From the NCBI RefSeq assembly GCF_025685395.1, contig NZ_JAGSYA010000004.1, forward strand, positions 2,914,001-2,978,000: 64,000 nucleotides of DNA, in the 5' to 3' direction. The notes below the pieces were generated by a model. That model saw only the letters and a program-made list of their open reading frames with translations, ran no database searches and was not told the DNA's origin. This stretch comes from Terriglobus tenax. GTDB taxonomy: Bacteria; Acidobacteriota; Terriglobia; Terriglobales; Acidobacteriaceae. The position numbers and the translations under genes are program-made. Below, in pieces: positions 51,954-61,044 of this stretch; position 1 is the stretch's first letter; every line of letters begins with the position of its first letter.

Positions 51954-52913
51954 ATGATCGCGAAAAGTAAATTTGCTTCACCCCTGCTCCAGTTGTTTCT
52001 GATATGCGGATTTGCTTTTGCCGTGCCGAAGAAAGGTGCGATAACCGGGGTTGTCATGGATGAGTCGGGTGCGGTGATATCCCGCGCCAACGTGTTGATT
52101 CTCACCGCAGACACACACGAGGCGATTCGGAGGGAGCACACGACCGGGGATGGTGCCTTTCAGCTCGCCTTGCCGAAAGGGAAGTACCAGGTCCAGTTCT
52201 CTCGATCAGGCTTCATTCCATTGTTGCAGAACATCGTGGTGCAGAGTGGAAAGACGCTGACGGTATCGCCTGTGTTGCAGATGGAAGATCATGGCAGCGG
52301 GTCGCAGTTTCTGCCCTACTTTCTGCAAAAACTGCATGTCACCGACCCAACCGGAGCCGATATCCCAGGCGCCTCGATCCTTCTTCGTCAATACTCGACC
52401 GACAGGGGCACGGTCGGCTTCACAAATCAGCAGGGTGAAGCGGTATTGAACATCCCCGCGCTCGACTACCAGATTGAAGTCGCCGCACTTGCGTTCAGGA
52501 CCGCCCACCTGAAAAAAGATCTGGAAGCGTCAGACGATCCACTCAGCGTCAAGCTGCCGGTCGGGGAGTGTTCTCCATGCGTTACGGTTCTGGATAGCGA
52601 CGGGAACCCCATACGGCCAAAGCCGGTCGTGGTTTCGATGAACCTCTCTGGCATTGTGATCGATACAGACCTGCAGCCGCTTACCGGTGTTGCGGTGGAG
52701 GTGTATCGCTATGGGCGCAAGGCGCCGTTGACCAGAGCCGTGACAGATACCCATGGCGTTTATGCGCTCCATTTTGAGACGGAGGATAGCTATGAACTGC
52801 GTCTCCGCACGCCAGACTTTGAGCCTGTCGTCTGGAATAACCTGTTTGATCCAAAGGCGGAGCATTTGCCCACCGTCCAAATGCAAAAAGCTTCCTCGCC
52901 TGCCAGCCGCTAG
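51954..52913 (+). CDS. Exported protein with carboxypeptidase-regulatory-like repeats
   Basis: This 319-residue protein has a signal peptide (about 1-24, LFLICGFAFAV) and at least two beta-sandwich domains of the carboxypeptidase-regulatory type: KGAITGVVMDESGAVISRANVLIL (about 27-105) and MNLSGIVIDTDLQPLTGVAVEVYR (about 230-310), with a degenerate one between (VTDPTGADIPGASILLRQYS). There is no catalytic domain or barrel. Such proteins may act at the cell surface, but the role is unknown. The ATG at 51954 begins the signal directly. tilS starts 12 bases downstream. Confidence 0.7.
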   Translation: MIAKSKFASPLLQLFLICGFAFAVPKKGAITGVVMDESGAVISRANVLILTADTHEAIRREHTTGDGAFQLALPKGKYQVQFSRSGFIPLLQNIVVQSGKTLTVSPVLQMEDHGSGSQFLPYFLQKLHVTDPTGADIPGASILLRQYSTDRGTVGFTNQQGEAVLNIPALDYQIEVAALAFRTAHLKKDLEASDDPLSVKLPVGECSPCVTVLDSDGNPIRPKPVVVSMNLSGIVIDTDLQPLTGVAVEVYRYGRKAPLTRAVTDTHGVYALHFETEDSYELRLRTPDFEPVVWNNLFDPKAEHLPTVQMQKASSPASR

Positions 52914-52925
52914 GATAAGAGGGCA

Positions 52926-53975
52926 ATGGCTTTGCCCGTACTTTCCTTGAACACCGGACTCTTTCACCCCGGCGCGCGTGTCTGCGCGGCCGTCTCCGGT
53001 GGTGCGGACTCTGTCGCCCTGCTGCTCTCGCTGGCAGAGAAAAAAACTGACCTCGGCATCGTGCTCAGCGCGGTACACGTGGAGCACGGCATCCGCGGGG
53101 AAGAAGGGAGATCCGATGCCGCCTTCGTTCAGGAACTCTGCGACCGGCTGCAGATTCCCGTCACCGTCGCGCACGTCGATGTCCCCACCCGAGCCGAGCA
53201 GGAGAAGGAGTCCGTGGAAGATGCCGCCCGCAAGCTCCGCTACCAGGTCTTCGCCGGGCTGGAGGTTGACTCTGTCGCCACCGCCCACACCCAGGATGAC
53301 CAGGCTGAGACCGTCATCATGAAGCTGCTGCGTGGAGCATGGACCGAGGGGCTGGGGGCAATTTCTCCGGTAGTCGAAGGTGTGCCCCAGGGCACTCCAA
53401 AAATCATCCGCCCCATCCTGGGGGTCGCCCGCGCCGAGGTGGAGGCCTTTTTGAACGCCCGCAAGCAGCCGTGGCGGACGGATTCCACCAATCACTCGCT
53501 GGACCTGACCCGGAACCGCGTCCGGCACGAGTTGATGCCGCTGCTGCGCCAGTTCAACCCGCAGGCCGCCGCCACGCTGGCTCAGGTAGCCGAGCTGGCT
53601 CGCGCCGAGGAAGAGCACTGGGCGACGGAGATTACCCGCCTGCTGCCGGGGCTGGTGCTGCCCGGAACCCCTGTCCGGGGTGGCGGCCGCAGTTCCGAGA
53701 CCGCTCCGGGGGCAAAATCCATCGCCATTGAGGTGGAGCGGCTTCGCCCGCTCTCTCTGGCCGCCAGAAGGAGGGTGCTGCGCTCGGCGGTGGCCGGATT
53801 GGGGTGCCGGCTGAGCTTTGTAGAGACCGCCCGCCTGCTGGCCATGTGCGGCCTGGCCGGGGACGGCTGGACGCCAGACCCGACCGTCTCCAGCAAACCG
53901 GGGGCGCAGCTTCACCTGCCCGGCGGCCTGCGGGCAAAAAGAACCGCCCGGGAGCTGCAGGTCTCCAAGGGATGA
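52926..53975 (+). CDS. tilS: tRNA(Ile)-lysidine synthetase TilS
   Basis: This 349-residue enzyme attaches lysine to C34 of tRNA-Ile2, switching its specificity to AUA. The P-loop motif is SGGADSVALLLSL (24-36). Typical downstream stretches are VHVEHGIRGEEGRSDAAFVQELC and TAHTQDDQAETVIMKLLRG. NRVRHELMPLLRQFNP marks the end of the catalytic domain. The C-terminal tRNA-binding region is short compared with the 430-residue E. coli enzyme. ftsH follows after 254 bases, a common tilS-ftsH order. Confidence 0.92.
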   Translation: MALPVLSLNTGLFHPGARVCAAVSGGADSVALLLSLAEKKTDLGIVLSAVHVEHGIRGEEGRSDAAFVQELCDRLQIPVTVAHVDVPTRAEQEKESVEDAARKLRYQVFAGLEVDSVATAHTQDDQAETVIMKLLRGAWTEGLGAISPVVEGVPQGTPKIIRPILGVARAEVEAFLNARKQPWRTDSTNHSLDLTRNRVRHELMPLLRQFNPQAAATLAQVAELARAEEEHWATEITRLLPGLVLPGTPVRGGGRSSETAPGAKSIAIEVERLRPLSLAARRRVLRSAVAGLGCRLSFVETARLLAMCGLAGDGWTPDPTVSSKPGAQLHLPGGLRAKRTARELQVSKG

Positions 53976-54082
53976 GCGCTACCCGGAAGTACGGTTACCG
54001 TCACGCTAAAGCCTTGTGCCGTAAATGGAAATTGCAGGAAACTTTCCCCGGAATGCTCCCGTCGAATCGGAAAGGCTGGGAG

Positions 54083-54088
54083 TAGAAT
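54083..54088 (+). promoter_or_regulatory. Possible -10 box of ftsH
   Basis: TAGAAT fits a -10 box at five of six positions, 142 bases before the TTG start of ftsH. No good -35 is seen. It would yield the long structured leader described at 54106-54193. Confidence 0.3.
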
Positions 54089-54105
54089 CTAAGACACCAG
54101 CACGC

Positions 54106-54193
54106 ACGTTCTCCCCCGGGCACCTTCCGCCCCTGGGGGACGTCTAAACCATTACAGGAGCGTTTCTTCAGGAAACGACTCTGCCTGGTTTAG
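54106..54193 (+). promoter_or_regulatory. Structured 5' leader of ftsH
   Basis: Two hairpins are visible. The first joins ACGT/CCCCCGGG (54106-54120) with CCTGGGGG/ACGT (54132-54143). The second is nested: CTAAACC (54144-54150) with GGTTTAG (54187-54193), CAGG with CCTG inside, and CGTTTC (54161-54166) with GAAACG (54172-54177) at the tip. No T-run follows. It could be a cis-acting RNA element; it matches no riboswitch I know. Confidence 0.45.
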
Positions 54194-54229
54194 CTTCCAA
54201 GGTGAAGCAGCCGGAAAGAGGAACCGGAT

Positions 54230-56146
54230 TTGAATTCAACTGTAAAAACCGTCCTGATCTGGGTATTCATGATCACCTGCCTGGTTATTCTTTGGCAGTT
54301 CGTGGTCAAGGGCACGGGCATGGGGCACGATACAACCATCTCCCTGAGCCAGATGCTCAACGACTCTGAACAGGGCAAGATCTCTGACGTGACCATCAAT
54401 GGCACGGAAGTGACCGGCCACTATCGCGACAACAAGGACCAGTTCCACACCACTATTCCGGCCAACTATCCGGATATGTACAAGTCGATGCGCGACCACG
54501 GTGTGGCCATCACGGTCAAGGACCAGCAGTCGAATGCCTGGCTGGGCCTTCTGATTCAGATCGCGCCCTTCGCGCTGATCATCAGCCTGTGGTTCTTCCT
54601 TCTGCGTCAGATGCAGTCCGGCGGCAACAAGGCCCTTAGCTTCGGCAAGAGCCGCGCCCGCCTGCTGAGCATGCAGCAGAAAAAGGTCACCTTCAAGGAT
54701 GTCGCTGGTGTCGACGAAGCCAAGGAAGAGCTGAAGGAGATCATCGAGTTCCTCCGCGAGGCGCAGAAGTTCCAGCGCCTGGGCGGCCGCATTCCCAAGG
54801 GTGTGCTGCTCGTCGGACCTCCGGGAACCGGTAAGACCCTGCTTGCCCGTGCTGTGGCGGGTGAGGCCAACGTTCCGTTCTTCTCCATCTCCGGTTCGGA
54901 CTTTGTTGAAATGTTCGTCGGCGTCGGCGCAAGCCGTGTCCGCGACCTGTTCGAGCAGGGCAAGAAGAACGCCCCCTGCATCATCTTCATTGACGAAATC
55001 GACGCTGTCGGACGTCACCGTGGCGCAGGCCTCGGCGGCGGGCACGATGAGCGTGAGCAGACCCTGAACCAGCTGCTGGTCGAGATGGATGGTTTTGAGT
55101 CCAACGACGGCGTGATCCTGGTTGCTGCCACCAACCGCCCTGACGTTCTCGATCCGGCGCTTCTGCGCCCCGGCCGTTTCGACCGCCGCGTGATCGTGGG
55201 CCGTCCGGACGTTCGTGGCCGCGAAGAGGTTCTCCGTGTGCACTCCAAGAAGGTGCCGCTGGCTGAAGACGTCGACCTGAACATTCTGGCTCGTGGAACA
55301 CCGGGCTTCAGCGGTGCCGACCTGGCCAACATGGTCAATGAGGCTGCGCTGATCGCCGCTCGCAACAACCGCAAGGCCGTCCACATGTTCGACTTTGAGC
55401 ATGCCAAGGACAAGGTCCTGATGGGCGCCGAGCGCAAGAGCATGCTGCTGACCGACGAAGAGAAGAAGGTTACGGCATACCACGAGGCTGGTCACGCTCT
55501 GGTTGCCGCCATGCGCGAGCATGCCGATCCTCTTCACAAGGTCACCATCATTCCGCGCGGCATGGCACTGGGCGTTACGATGCAACTGCCTGAGGAAGAC
55601 AAGCACACCGTTACCAAGGACTACCTGGAGACGCAGCTTGCCATCCTGATGGGCGGACGCTGCGCCGAGGAGATCTTCCTCAAGAAGATGACCACCGGCG
55701 CCGGCAACGACATCGAGCGTGCTTCTGACCTGGCCCGCCGCATGGTGTGCGAGTACGGTATGAGCGGTCTTGGACCGATGACCTTCGGCAAGAAGGAAGA
55801 GCAGATCTTCCTCGGCCGCGAGATCGCCCAGCACCGCGACTTCTCCGACGACACGGCCAAGCAGATTGACGAGCAGGTTCGCTCGTTCGTCGACGCGGGC
55901 TACAAGGCAGCCTACTCGCTCCTGGAGAACAACCAGGACATCATGCATCGCATGAGCAAGGCCCTGCTGGAGCGCGAGACCATCGATGCGCACGAGATCA
56001 AGCTGATCATCGAGGGCAAGGAACTGCCCCCGGTAAAGTCTGCTCTCGCGCACGCCGACTCGAATACCGCGGACGCCCAGAAGATCATCAAGCCGGAGGG
56101 CGGTCGCGCCCCGGGCTTCGGTGATGGACACCCGAGCCCCGCATAA
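54230..56146 (+). CDS. ftsH: ATP-dependent zinc metalloprotease FtsH
   Basis: This 638-residue membrane protease degrades misassembled membrane proteins and regulators. Two transmembrane segments (about 5-25 and 105-124) flank a periplasmic part. The AAA domain has Walker A GPPGTGKT (196-203) and Walker B IIFIDEID (251-258), with the second region of homology near [13 protein letters not shown]. The zinc site is HEAGH (418-422). Translation starts with TTG at 54230, behind AGAGGAA. A signature stretch, [15 protein letters not shown], precedes Walker A. A terminator with a TTCG loop follows. Confidence 0.96.
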   Translation: MNSTVKTVLIWVFMITCLVILWQFVVKGTGMGHDTTISLSQMLNDSEQGKISDVTINGTEVTGHYRDNKDQFHTTIPANYPDMYKSMRDHGVAITVKDQQSNAWLGLLIQIAPFALIISLWFFLLRQMQSGGNKALSFGKSRARLLSMQQKKVTFKDVAGVDEAKEELKEIIEFLREAQKFQRLGGRIPKGVLLVGPPGTGKTLLARAVAGEANVPFFSISGSDFVEMFVGVGASRVRDLFEQGKKNAPCIIFIDEIDAVGRHRGAGLGGGHDEREQTLNQLLVEMDGFESNDGVILVAATNRPDVLDPALLRPGRFDRRVIVGRPDVRGREEVLRVHSKKVPLAEDVDLNILARGTPGFSGADLANMVNEAALIAARNNRKAVHMFDFEHAKDKVLMGAERKSMLLTDEEKKVTAYHEAGHALVAAMREHADPLHKVTIIPRGMALGVTMQLPEEDKHTVTKDYLETQLAILMGGRCAEEIFLKKMTTGAGNDIERASDLARRMVCEYGMSGLGPMTFGKKEEQIFLGREIAQHRDFSDDTAKQIDEQVRSFVDAGYKAAYSLLENNQDIMHRMSKALLERETIDAHEIKLIIEGKELPPVKSALAHADSNTADAQKIIKPEGGRAPGFGDGHPSPA

Positions 56147-56170
56147 TCAACTCACTCTGTTGTTTCACCA

Positions 56171-56196
56171 AAATGCCACCCTTCGGGGTGGCATTT
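56171..56196 (+). terminator. Terminator after ftsH
   Basis: AAATGCCACCC (56171-56181) and GGGTGGCATTT (56186-56196) form a perfect 11-bp stem closed by a TTCG tetraloop and followed by TT. This is a textbook Rho-independent terminator. Confidence 0.9.
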
Positions 56197-56214
56197 TTCC
56201 TGTAGCGTGGTCGC

Positions 56215-56571
56215 ATGTTGACGCATCCCCGCCTGTTACTGCACCTGGAGGGCATTGCTGCCCTCGCTGCCTCTCTCTATGGCTATCGCCATCTGCATGG
56301 CAGTTGGCTGTGGTTTGCTGTCCTGTTCCTGTTTCCGGACCTCGCCATGATCGCCTATGCAGCTGGCGCTCAGGCAGGAGCAGCGGCGTATAACCTTGTG
56401 CACAATGAAGGACTGCCGATCCTGCTGGCGCTTGTCAGCTTCCATCAGCGGCACCGGTCCACATTATTGTTTGCATTGATCTGGTTAGCGCACATTGGAT
56501 TTGACCGCATGTTAGGTTACGGCCTGAAGTATCCAACGCATTTCAAAGACACCCATTTGCAACGGGTTTAA
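56215..56571 (+). CDS. DUF4260-family membrane protein
   Basis: This 118-residue protein has about four hydrophobic segments and the pattern of DUF4260: LLHLEGIAALAASLYGYRHL, FLFPDLAMIAYAAGAQAGAAAYNLVHN and WLAHIGFDRMLGYGLKYPTHFKDTHL near the C-terminus (the D-R-x-x-G-Y-G-L-K-Y motif). Function is unknown. It stands alone between two terminators. Confidence 0.85.
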   Translation: MLTHPRLLLHLEGIAALAASLYGYRHLHGSWLWFAVLFLFPDLAMIAYAAGAQAGAAAYNLVHNEGLPILLALVSFHQRHRSTLLFALIWLAHIGFDRMLGYGLKYPTHFKDTHLQRV

Positions 56572-56579
56572 AGAATGCA

Positions 56580-56606
56580 AAAGGCCGGAGTGTGAGTCCG
56601 GCCTTT
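56580..56606. terminator. Bidirectional terminator
   Basis: AAAGGCCGGA (56580-56589) and TCCGGCCTTT (56597-56606) form a 10-bp stem with a 7-base loop between convergent stops of the DUF4260 and outer-membrane genes. Confidence 0.85.
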
Positions 56607-56622
56607 CTAGGCTTGTTACAGA

Positions 56623-57294
56623 TTACTTGCGAAGGTTGAAGACAATGCCCAGCCGGGCCTGAAAGTTGTTCTGCCAGGTGCCGTTGTAATCAAACCGCTC
56701 GCCGGTCCAGGAAGCGGGGACAACCTGCAGGGCGAAGTTCGGGCTGATCTTCTTGTCGAAGCCGATGCCGGCGGAAACAACGGGGTTCCAGCTTGTGGGC
56801 GGGTGAGTGCCGCCCGCGTTGCGGCCATAAGTGGTGCGCACCTCGCCTGCCTCGCCATACACAAAAGGAGTGGCCTTCCAGTATGGATTGAAGGTGTAGC
56901 GCGGGCCGGCCGCCATCATGAATTTGTTTGCGCCCGGGTAGCTGTCCGAGGCGTAGGTATTCATGAAATCCGCCTGCAGCCCGAGGTGTTTCGTGAAGTT
57001 GAACTCAGGGGTTACGGCCCATCCGGCCAGGTTTTTATCGCCGTTGTTCGCGGTGCCCATCACGGGCTGCTGCTGGGTAAACTGCCGTGTGTAAACGCCG
57101 CTGAAGGTGACCGAGCCGATGATGGTGCCGTGCTTCAGCTGGTCTGGGTCCTGGGTGGTGGCTACTGTCTGCATCGCCATACGGGAAGAGCTTTCTGTGG
57201 CGGCTGCTGCGGTGGTGGAGTCTGAATCACTGGAAGCAGCGAACGCTGCCAGGGGAAGAGCGAAAAGTAAGGCAAGGGGGGTAAATCGATTCAT
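56623..57294 (-). CDS. Outer-membrane beta-barrel protein
   Basis: This 223-residue protein has a signal peptide (MNRFTPLALLFALPLAAFA, 1-19), a Ser/Thr/Ala-rich linker (20-50), then about eight amphipathic strands such as GWAVTPEFNFTKHLGLQADFMNTYA and KFMMAAGPRYTFN. The C-terminus FQARLGIVFNLRK fits a barrel closing strand. It resembles small porin-like or OmpW/OmpA-barrel proteins. I chose the ATG at 57294 because the signal starts there; upstream residues have no similarity. Function unknown. Confidence 0.65.
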   Translation of the reverse strand: MNRFTPLALLFALPLAAFAASSDSDSTTAAAATESSSRMAMQTVATTQDPDQLKHGTIIGSVTFSGVYTRQFTQQQPVMGTANNGDKNLAGWAVTPEFNFTKHLGLQADFMNTYASDSYPGANKFMMAAGPRYTFNPYWKATPFVYGEAGEVRTTYGRNAGGTHPPTSWNPVVSAGIGFDKKISPNFALQVVPASWTGERFDYNGTWQNNFQARLGIVFNLRK

Positions 57295-57485
57295 CGGTAC
57301 CTCTACTGCTACTGCGTTACAGGCCGCGGAATTGCAGCACTGTCTATGAACATCAGATGAATTATTCAGATCCCTCCGTTGCAGAAATACAGGGCTTGCA
57401 GCCCGAGAAAAATTCACAGAAACCGGGGAAAGGTTGCCTGCGCGGGGGGTACCGGAATTGATTCTGCGTACACTGATAAACAGCG

Positions 57486-58001
57486 ATGAAGCGGTTTCTT
57501 TTTCTGTTTGCTCTTCTGCCAGTAACGGGCTGTGGCTACCACCGTGTGGGCCAGGCGACGCATATTCCCGCCGGTGTACGCACGCTGGCGGTGCCCATGT
57601 TCAAGAACCATACGCAGAGCTATCACACCGAGGTTGCGTTCACGCAGGCGGTGGTGCATGCGTTGAATAACCGCACGCGCTACGTGGTCACCTCGGACGA
57701 GAATCCCGGCAATAGCGACGCTTTGCTGACCGGCACTATCGTTTCGCAGACCATCGCTCCGCTGACCTATGACTCCACCAGCGGCCAGACCTCCAGCTAC
57801 CTGATCACGATCGTGGCCAAGGTGACACTCACTGCGCCGGATGGCCGGGTGCTGTACAAGAACGACGGTTTCAGCTTTCGCGAACAATACCAGTCCACGC
57901 AGGACCTGAGCGCCTTCCTCCAGGAAGACAGTCCGGCCGTGCAGCGCCTGGCGCGCAACTTCGCGCAGTCTCTGGTCAGCGACATGCTTGAGAGCTTTTA
58001 G
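57486..58001 (+). CDS. lptE: LPS-assembly lipoprotein LptE-like
   Basis: This 171-residue lipoprotein has a signal and lipobox LPVTGC (Cys16), then GYHRVGQATHIPAGVRTLAVPMFKNHTQSYHTEVAFTQAVV, the LptE arrangement in which a strand/helix pair precedes DALLTGTIVSQTIAPLTYD. LptE plugs the LptD barrel and helps place lipopolysaccharide in the outer leaflet. lptD is not in the window. The protein is similar in length to E. coli LptE (193). It is divergent from the outer-membrane barrel gene across 191 bases. Confidence 0.8.
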   Translation: MKRFLFLFALLPVTGCGYHRVGQATHIPAGVRTLAVPMFKNHTQSYHTEVAFTQAVVHALNNRTRYVVTSDENPGNSDALLTGTIVSQTIAPLTYDSTSGQTSSYLITIVAKVTLTAPDGRVLYKNDGFSFREQYQSTQDLSAFLQEDSPAVQRLARNFAQSLVSDMLESF

Positions 58002-58118
58002 GCTGGTGTGTCAGTTTAGGGGAATTTGTCATCTCTCCGCTTCGCAGAACGACCTGCGTTCTACTCCGGTCGAGATGACATACGAAAAGCTCTCGTCCGA
58101 CTGCGATGGAGATGGGAC

Positions 58119-58940
58119 CTAAAACGACTGCAACAACAGGGAGTAGTACAGCACCGGAGCGGCAAACAGCAGGGCATCGATACGGTCCAGCACGCCGCCG
58201 TGCCCCGGCAGCAGGTTGCCGGAGTCTTTTACGCCTGCGCCGCGCTTAATGGCCGACTCCAGCAGGTCGCCAATCTGGGCCGCAACGTTGATCAGGGCCG
58301 CGAAGACCGGCACCGAGGTCAGCGGCAGGCCTACATCCAGAATCGACTGCCCGCGTGCCGCCAGCCACTGGCCCAGCCACGTGAGCAGCAGACCAAGAAC
58401 CACGGAAGCAATGACTGAAGCGATGGAGCCCGACCAGGTCTTTCCCGGAGAGATCGACGGCGCCAGCTTCTTGCCGCCCATGGCGCGGCCAATGTACAGC
58501 GCGGCAATATCGCCGGACCAGACGCAGACAAACAGGAAGATCAGCAGGCCGGTGGACTGGGAACCGAGCAGGTACAGCAGCGAAAGCGGCCAGGCGATGT
58601 ACAGCAGGCCGAAGGCTCCGGCGGCTGCGTCTTTCAGAACACGGGCCGTCGGCTCCGCAAACAAGGAAATGACGAAGAGCGAGAAGGCCAGCAGGGTAAG
58701 CACTGGCAACTGCAGGTTGGGCGTAAAGAAGGTCGCGGCAAAGAAGGCGGCAATGGCCACGCCGGTCCACCAATGGGGAATCTTCGCGCCCGACAGGTTG
58801 ACCAGGCTGGTGTACTCAAACCCGGCCAGCAGAGCGACCAGGGCGCCAGCCAGAAGCAGGAGCCACGGATAGCGGTTGCCGAACCACAGCAGGGCTGCGA
58901 CGGCAAGGATAAGGGCTGTGGCTGTAAGGATTCGCTGCAT
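58119..58940 (-). CDS. cdsA: Phosphatidate cytidylyltransferase
   Basis: This 273-residue membrane enzyme makes CDP-diacylglycerol from phosphatidic acid and CTP. About eight hydrophobic segments are present. The family signature is complete: KRGAGVKDSGNLLPGHGG (about 230-247) followed by VLDRIDALL, plus SPGKTWSGSIASV. It lies 132 bases downstream of uppS in the same direction, the usual uppS-cdsA order. The gap is AT-rich and contains GTTGAATAA/TTATTCAAC arms (58998-59006 and 59043-59051). Confidence 0.93.
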   Translation of the reverse strand: MQRILTATALILAVAALLWFGNRYPWLLLLAGALVALLAGFEYTSLVNLSGAKIPHWWTGVAIAAFFAATFFTPNLQLPVLTLLAFSLFVISLFAEPTARVLKDAAAGAFGLLYIAWPLSLLYLLGSQSTGLLIFLFVCVWSGDIAALYIGRAMGGKKLAPSISPGKTWSGSIASVIASVVLGLLLTWLGQWLAARGQSILDVGLPLTSVPVFAALINVAAQIGDLLESAIKRGAGVKDSGNLLPGHGGVLDRIDALLFAAPVLYYSLLLQSF

Positions 58941-59072
58941 GGCTTGCTAATGGGAAGGTACAGGGTACGGGGGGCAGGGGGCAAGCAGGGGAAGATGGTT
59001 GAATAACTGGACCGTCGGAGGGTTGAACCAGAAAAGTCTCTATTATTCAACTGTTTAGCTATTCAATTCTTC

Positions 59073-59927
59073 CTATTTCACCAGTGCTTCCGCCTCGGCG
59101 GCAGTCCCCTGAAGGGCCTCTTCGTCGGTGGTAGAGTCCTTCAGGCCGCCATAGCGGCGCTCGCGGCCCTGGTAGGCGGCAATGGCCTCCAGAAGGTGGA
59201 CTCCACGGAAGTCCGGCCACAGGCGAGGCGTGACGAAGATCTCCGAGTAGGCGATCTGCCACAGCAGAAAGTTTGAGATACGCATTTCGCCCGAAGTGCG
59301 GACCAGAAGGTCCGGATCCGGCATGTTGTGCGTGTACAGCCGTGGACCAATCGAGTTTTCGTTGATGGAGGCCAGGATCTCTTCCGGCGACTTTCCGGCG
59401 GCAATGGCCTCGCGCACGACGGCTCGGCAGCTATCCACAATCTCGGACCGCGAGCCGTAGTTCAGCGCCAGCGTCAGCGTGGTACCGGTGTTTTTGGCGG
59501 TCTGCTGCTGTGCCCACTGCATCGTCTCCTGCACTTCGGCGGGCAGTTCGTGCAGGCGGCCAATGTAGTTCATGCGGACGTTGTTGTCGTTCATCCGCTT
59601 CAGATTGCTGACCAGGTAGCTCTTCAGCAGCTTCATCAGGAAGTTGACCTCCGACTTGGGACGGCGGAGGTTGTTCTCGATGGAGAAGGCGTAAAGCGTC
59701 AGCCAGGGCAGGTTGATGCGCGTGGCTGTTTCCACGGCAAACTGTACGGATTCGGCGCCCTGTTTGTGGCCAAAGAAACGCTTCAGAAGGCGTTTGCCGG
59801 CCCAGCGACCGTTACCGTCCATGATGATGGCAACGTGCTCCGGAATGCGAGCAGGATCCAGCGTGCGGTAAACCGCCAACTCTTCGGGCGAGAGTTCATG
59901 CACACGGCTGGGCTGAGTAAGGGGCAA
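59073..59927 (-). CDS. uppS: Isoprenyl (undecaprenyl) diphosphate synthase
   Basis: This 284-residue cis-prenyltransferase builds the C55 carrier for cell-wall and LPS synthesis from MEP-pathway units. The catalytic Asp is in IIMDGNGRWA (about residues 34-43). LTLYAFSIENNLRRPKSEVNFLMKLL, LNYGSRSEIVDSCR and DLLVRTSGEMRISNFLLWQIAYSEIF are diagnostic. It starts with TTG at 59927, supported by GAGGTG seven bases upstream. Extra tails at both ends bring it above the usual 250 residues. cdsA follows. Confidence 0.93.
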   Translation of the reverse strand: MPLTQPSRVHELSPEELAVYRTLDPARIPEHVAIIMDGNGRWAGKRLLKRFFGHKQGAESVQFAVETATRINLPWLTLYAFSIENNLRRPKSEVNFLMKLLKSYLVSNLKRMNDNNVRMNYIGRLHELPAEVQETMQWAQQQTAKNTGTTLTLALNYGSRSEIVDSCRAVVREAIAAGKSPEEILASINENSIGPRLYTHNMPDPDLLVRTSGEMRISNFLLWQIAYSEIFVTPRLWPDFRGVHLLEAIAAYQGRERRYGGLKDSTTDEEALQGTAAEAEALVK

Positions 59928-59990
59928 AACAGGTCACCTCGTCATCTTCGACCGTAGCACGCCGGACGGCTCGTCGCAATTGACGCCGGG

Positions 59991-60905
59991 TTACAGCGTA
60001 ATCAGAACGGCAGCAGCGACGGCGATAGCGAAGCCAAGATTCTGCCTGACCGTCGTACGTTCTTTCAAGATGCGGCTGGCCAGAATAATGGTGGAGGCGG
60101 GATAAAGCGATCCCAGCACAGCGGCGACATCCAGCCGGCCATGCTGCGTGGCGGCAATATAGAACAGGTTGCCGGAGGTATCGACCACGCATCCGCCCAG
60201 GATCCAGTAGACCGACCTGCGGGTCAGTGCGTGCTCGCTGGCCGGCTCACCCCGGCGGCTTGCAGCAGAAAGAATCGCCAGTGTGATGGCGCAGGTCGCC
60301 AGCGATCCGATACGGGTAGTGGCCATGGGCAGCAGAACACCGGTGCTGCCTTCTCCCGCATACTTGATGGCCGTAAAAAAGATGCCGAAGCCAAGGCCGG
60401 AGGCCAGCGCCAGCCACGTGGTGCGCTTCGCGTGGGCATGAGCCGCTTCCGCCAGTTCATGCTCGCCCTCTGTGCCTGCAATCAACCAGATAGCCAGCGC
60501 CGCGATGGCGAAGCCAAGGTACCGCCGCCATCCGGAAGAGCCCTCGGTAAAGGCGGAGATAATCGCCGGCAGCGCCGCCGCCAGCAGACCGCTGATAGCG
60601 GCTGCTGCGCCCATGGCTCCACTGGACAGCGAGACGTAGAAGATGGCCAGCGCCAGGCCGTTGGCCACGCCCGCCACCATGCCCCATAGGATGGCCGTGG
60701 TGCTGGGGATGGGATCGCCCAGCGCCCAGGCGATCAGGCAGACCGCCGTCATGGAGATGGTGTGCGACAGCAACACAACCCGCAGCGCGGCAGGAACGGT
60801 GCCGCCGGAGTGCTTGCTGGCCATACCGCCGCAGAAGTCCCCGCCACCCCAGAAGATGGCAGCCAGAAGGCCAAGCACGGCATTGGATTGAAGAAGGGCG
60901 TTCAT
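59991..60905 (-). CDS. DMT-superfamily (EamA) transporter
   Basis: This 304-residue protein has ten hydrophobic segments in two EamA repeats (about 5-145 and 165-300). GDFCGGMASKHSG near the N-terminus and GCVVDTSGNLFYIAATQHGRLDVAAVLGSLYPASTIILA in the second repeat fit drug/metabolite exporters. The substrate is unknown. It lies 64 bases upstream of uppS on the same strand. Confidence 0.85.
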   Translation of the reverse strand: MNALLQSNAVLGLLAAIFWGGGDFCGGMASKHSGGTVPAALRVVLLSHTISMTAVCLIAWALGDPIPSTTAILWGMVAGVANGLALAIFYVSLSSGAMGAAAAISGLLAAALPAIISAFTEGSSGWRRYLGFAIAALAIWLIAGTEGEHELAEAAHAHAKRTTWLALASGLGFGIFFTAIKYAGEGSTGVLLPMATTRIGSLATCAITLAILSAASRRGEPASEHALTRRSVYWILGGCVVDTSGNLFYIAATQHGRLDVAAVLGSLYPASTIILASRILKERTTVRQNLGFAIAVAAAVLITL

Positions 60906-60989
60906 TGAAGGTGGTCGTGCTCAGTTCTCTGTTCCAGAAGAAACAGATGCGAAAGAAAACAGTACGGTGCGGCGGAATTAAACGCAAAG

Positions 60990-61037
60990 GCCCTGTTCCC
61001 GGCTCTCATCAGCATCCTGAGAGCCGGAGAACAGGGC
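60990..61037 (-). terminator. Strong terminator of the VWFA gene
   Basis: GCCCTGTTC plus CGGCTCTCA (60990-61008) pair with TGAGAGCCG plus GAACAGGGC (61018-61037), with a small internal mismatch and a 9-base loop. Read on the - strand it follows the VWFA stop by 8 bases and ends CCTTTGCGTTT. Confidence 0.8.
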
Positions 61038-61044
61038 GCTGCAA

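Noticed and set aside
54236-56131. Open frame of 631 codons on the - strand
   Set aside because: It is antisense to ftsH, an unmistakable conserved gene.
58998-59051. GTTGAATAA/TTATTCAAC arms between uppS and cdsA as a terminator
   Set aside because: The arms are AT-rich, separated by 36 bases, and not followed by a T-run in the direction of transcription; the two genes are probably co-transcribed.
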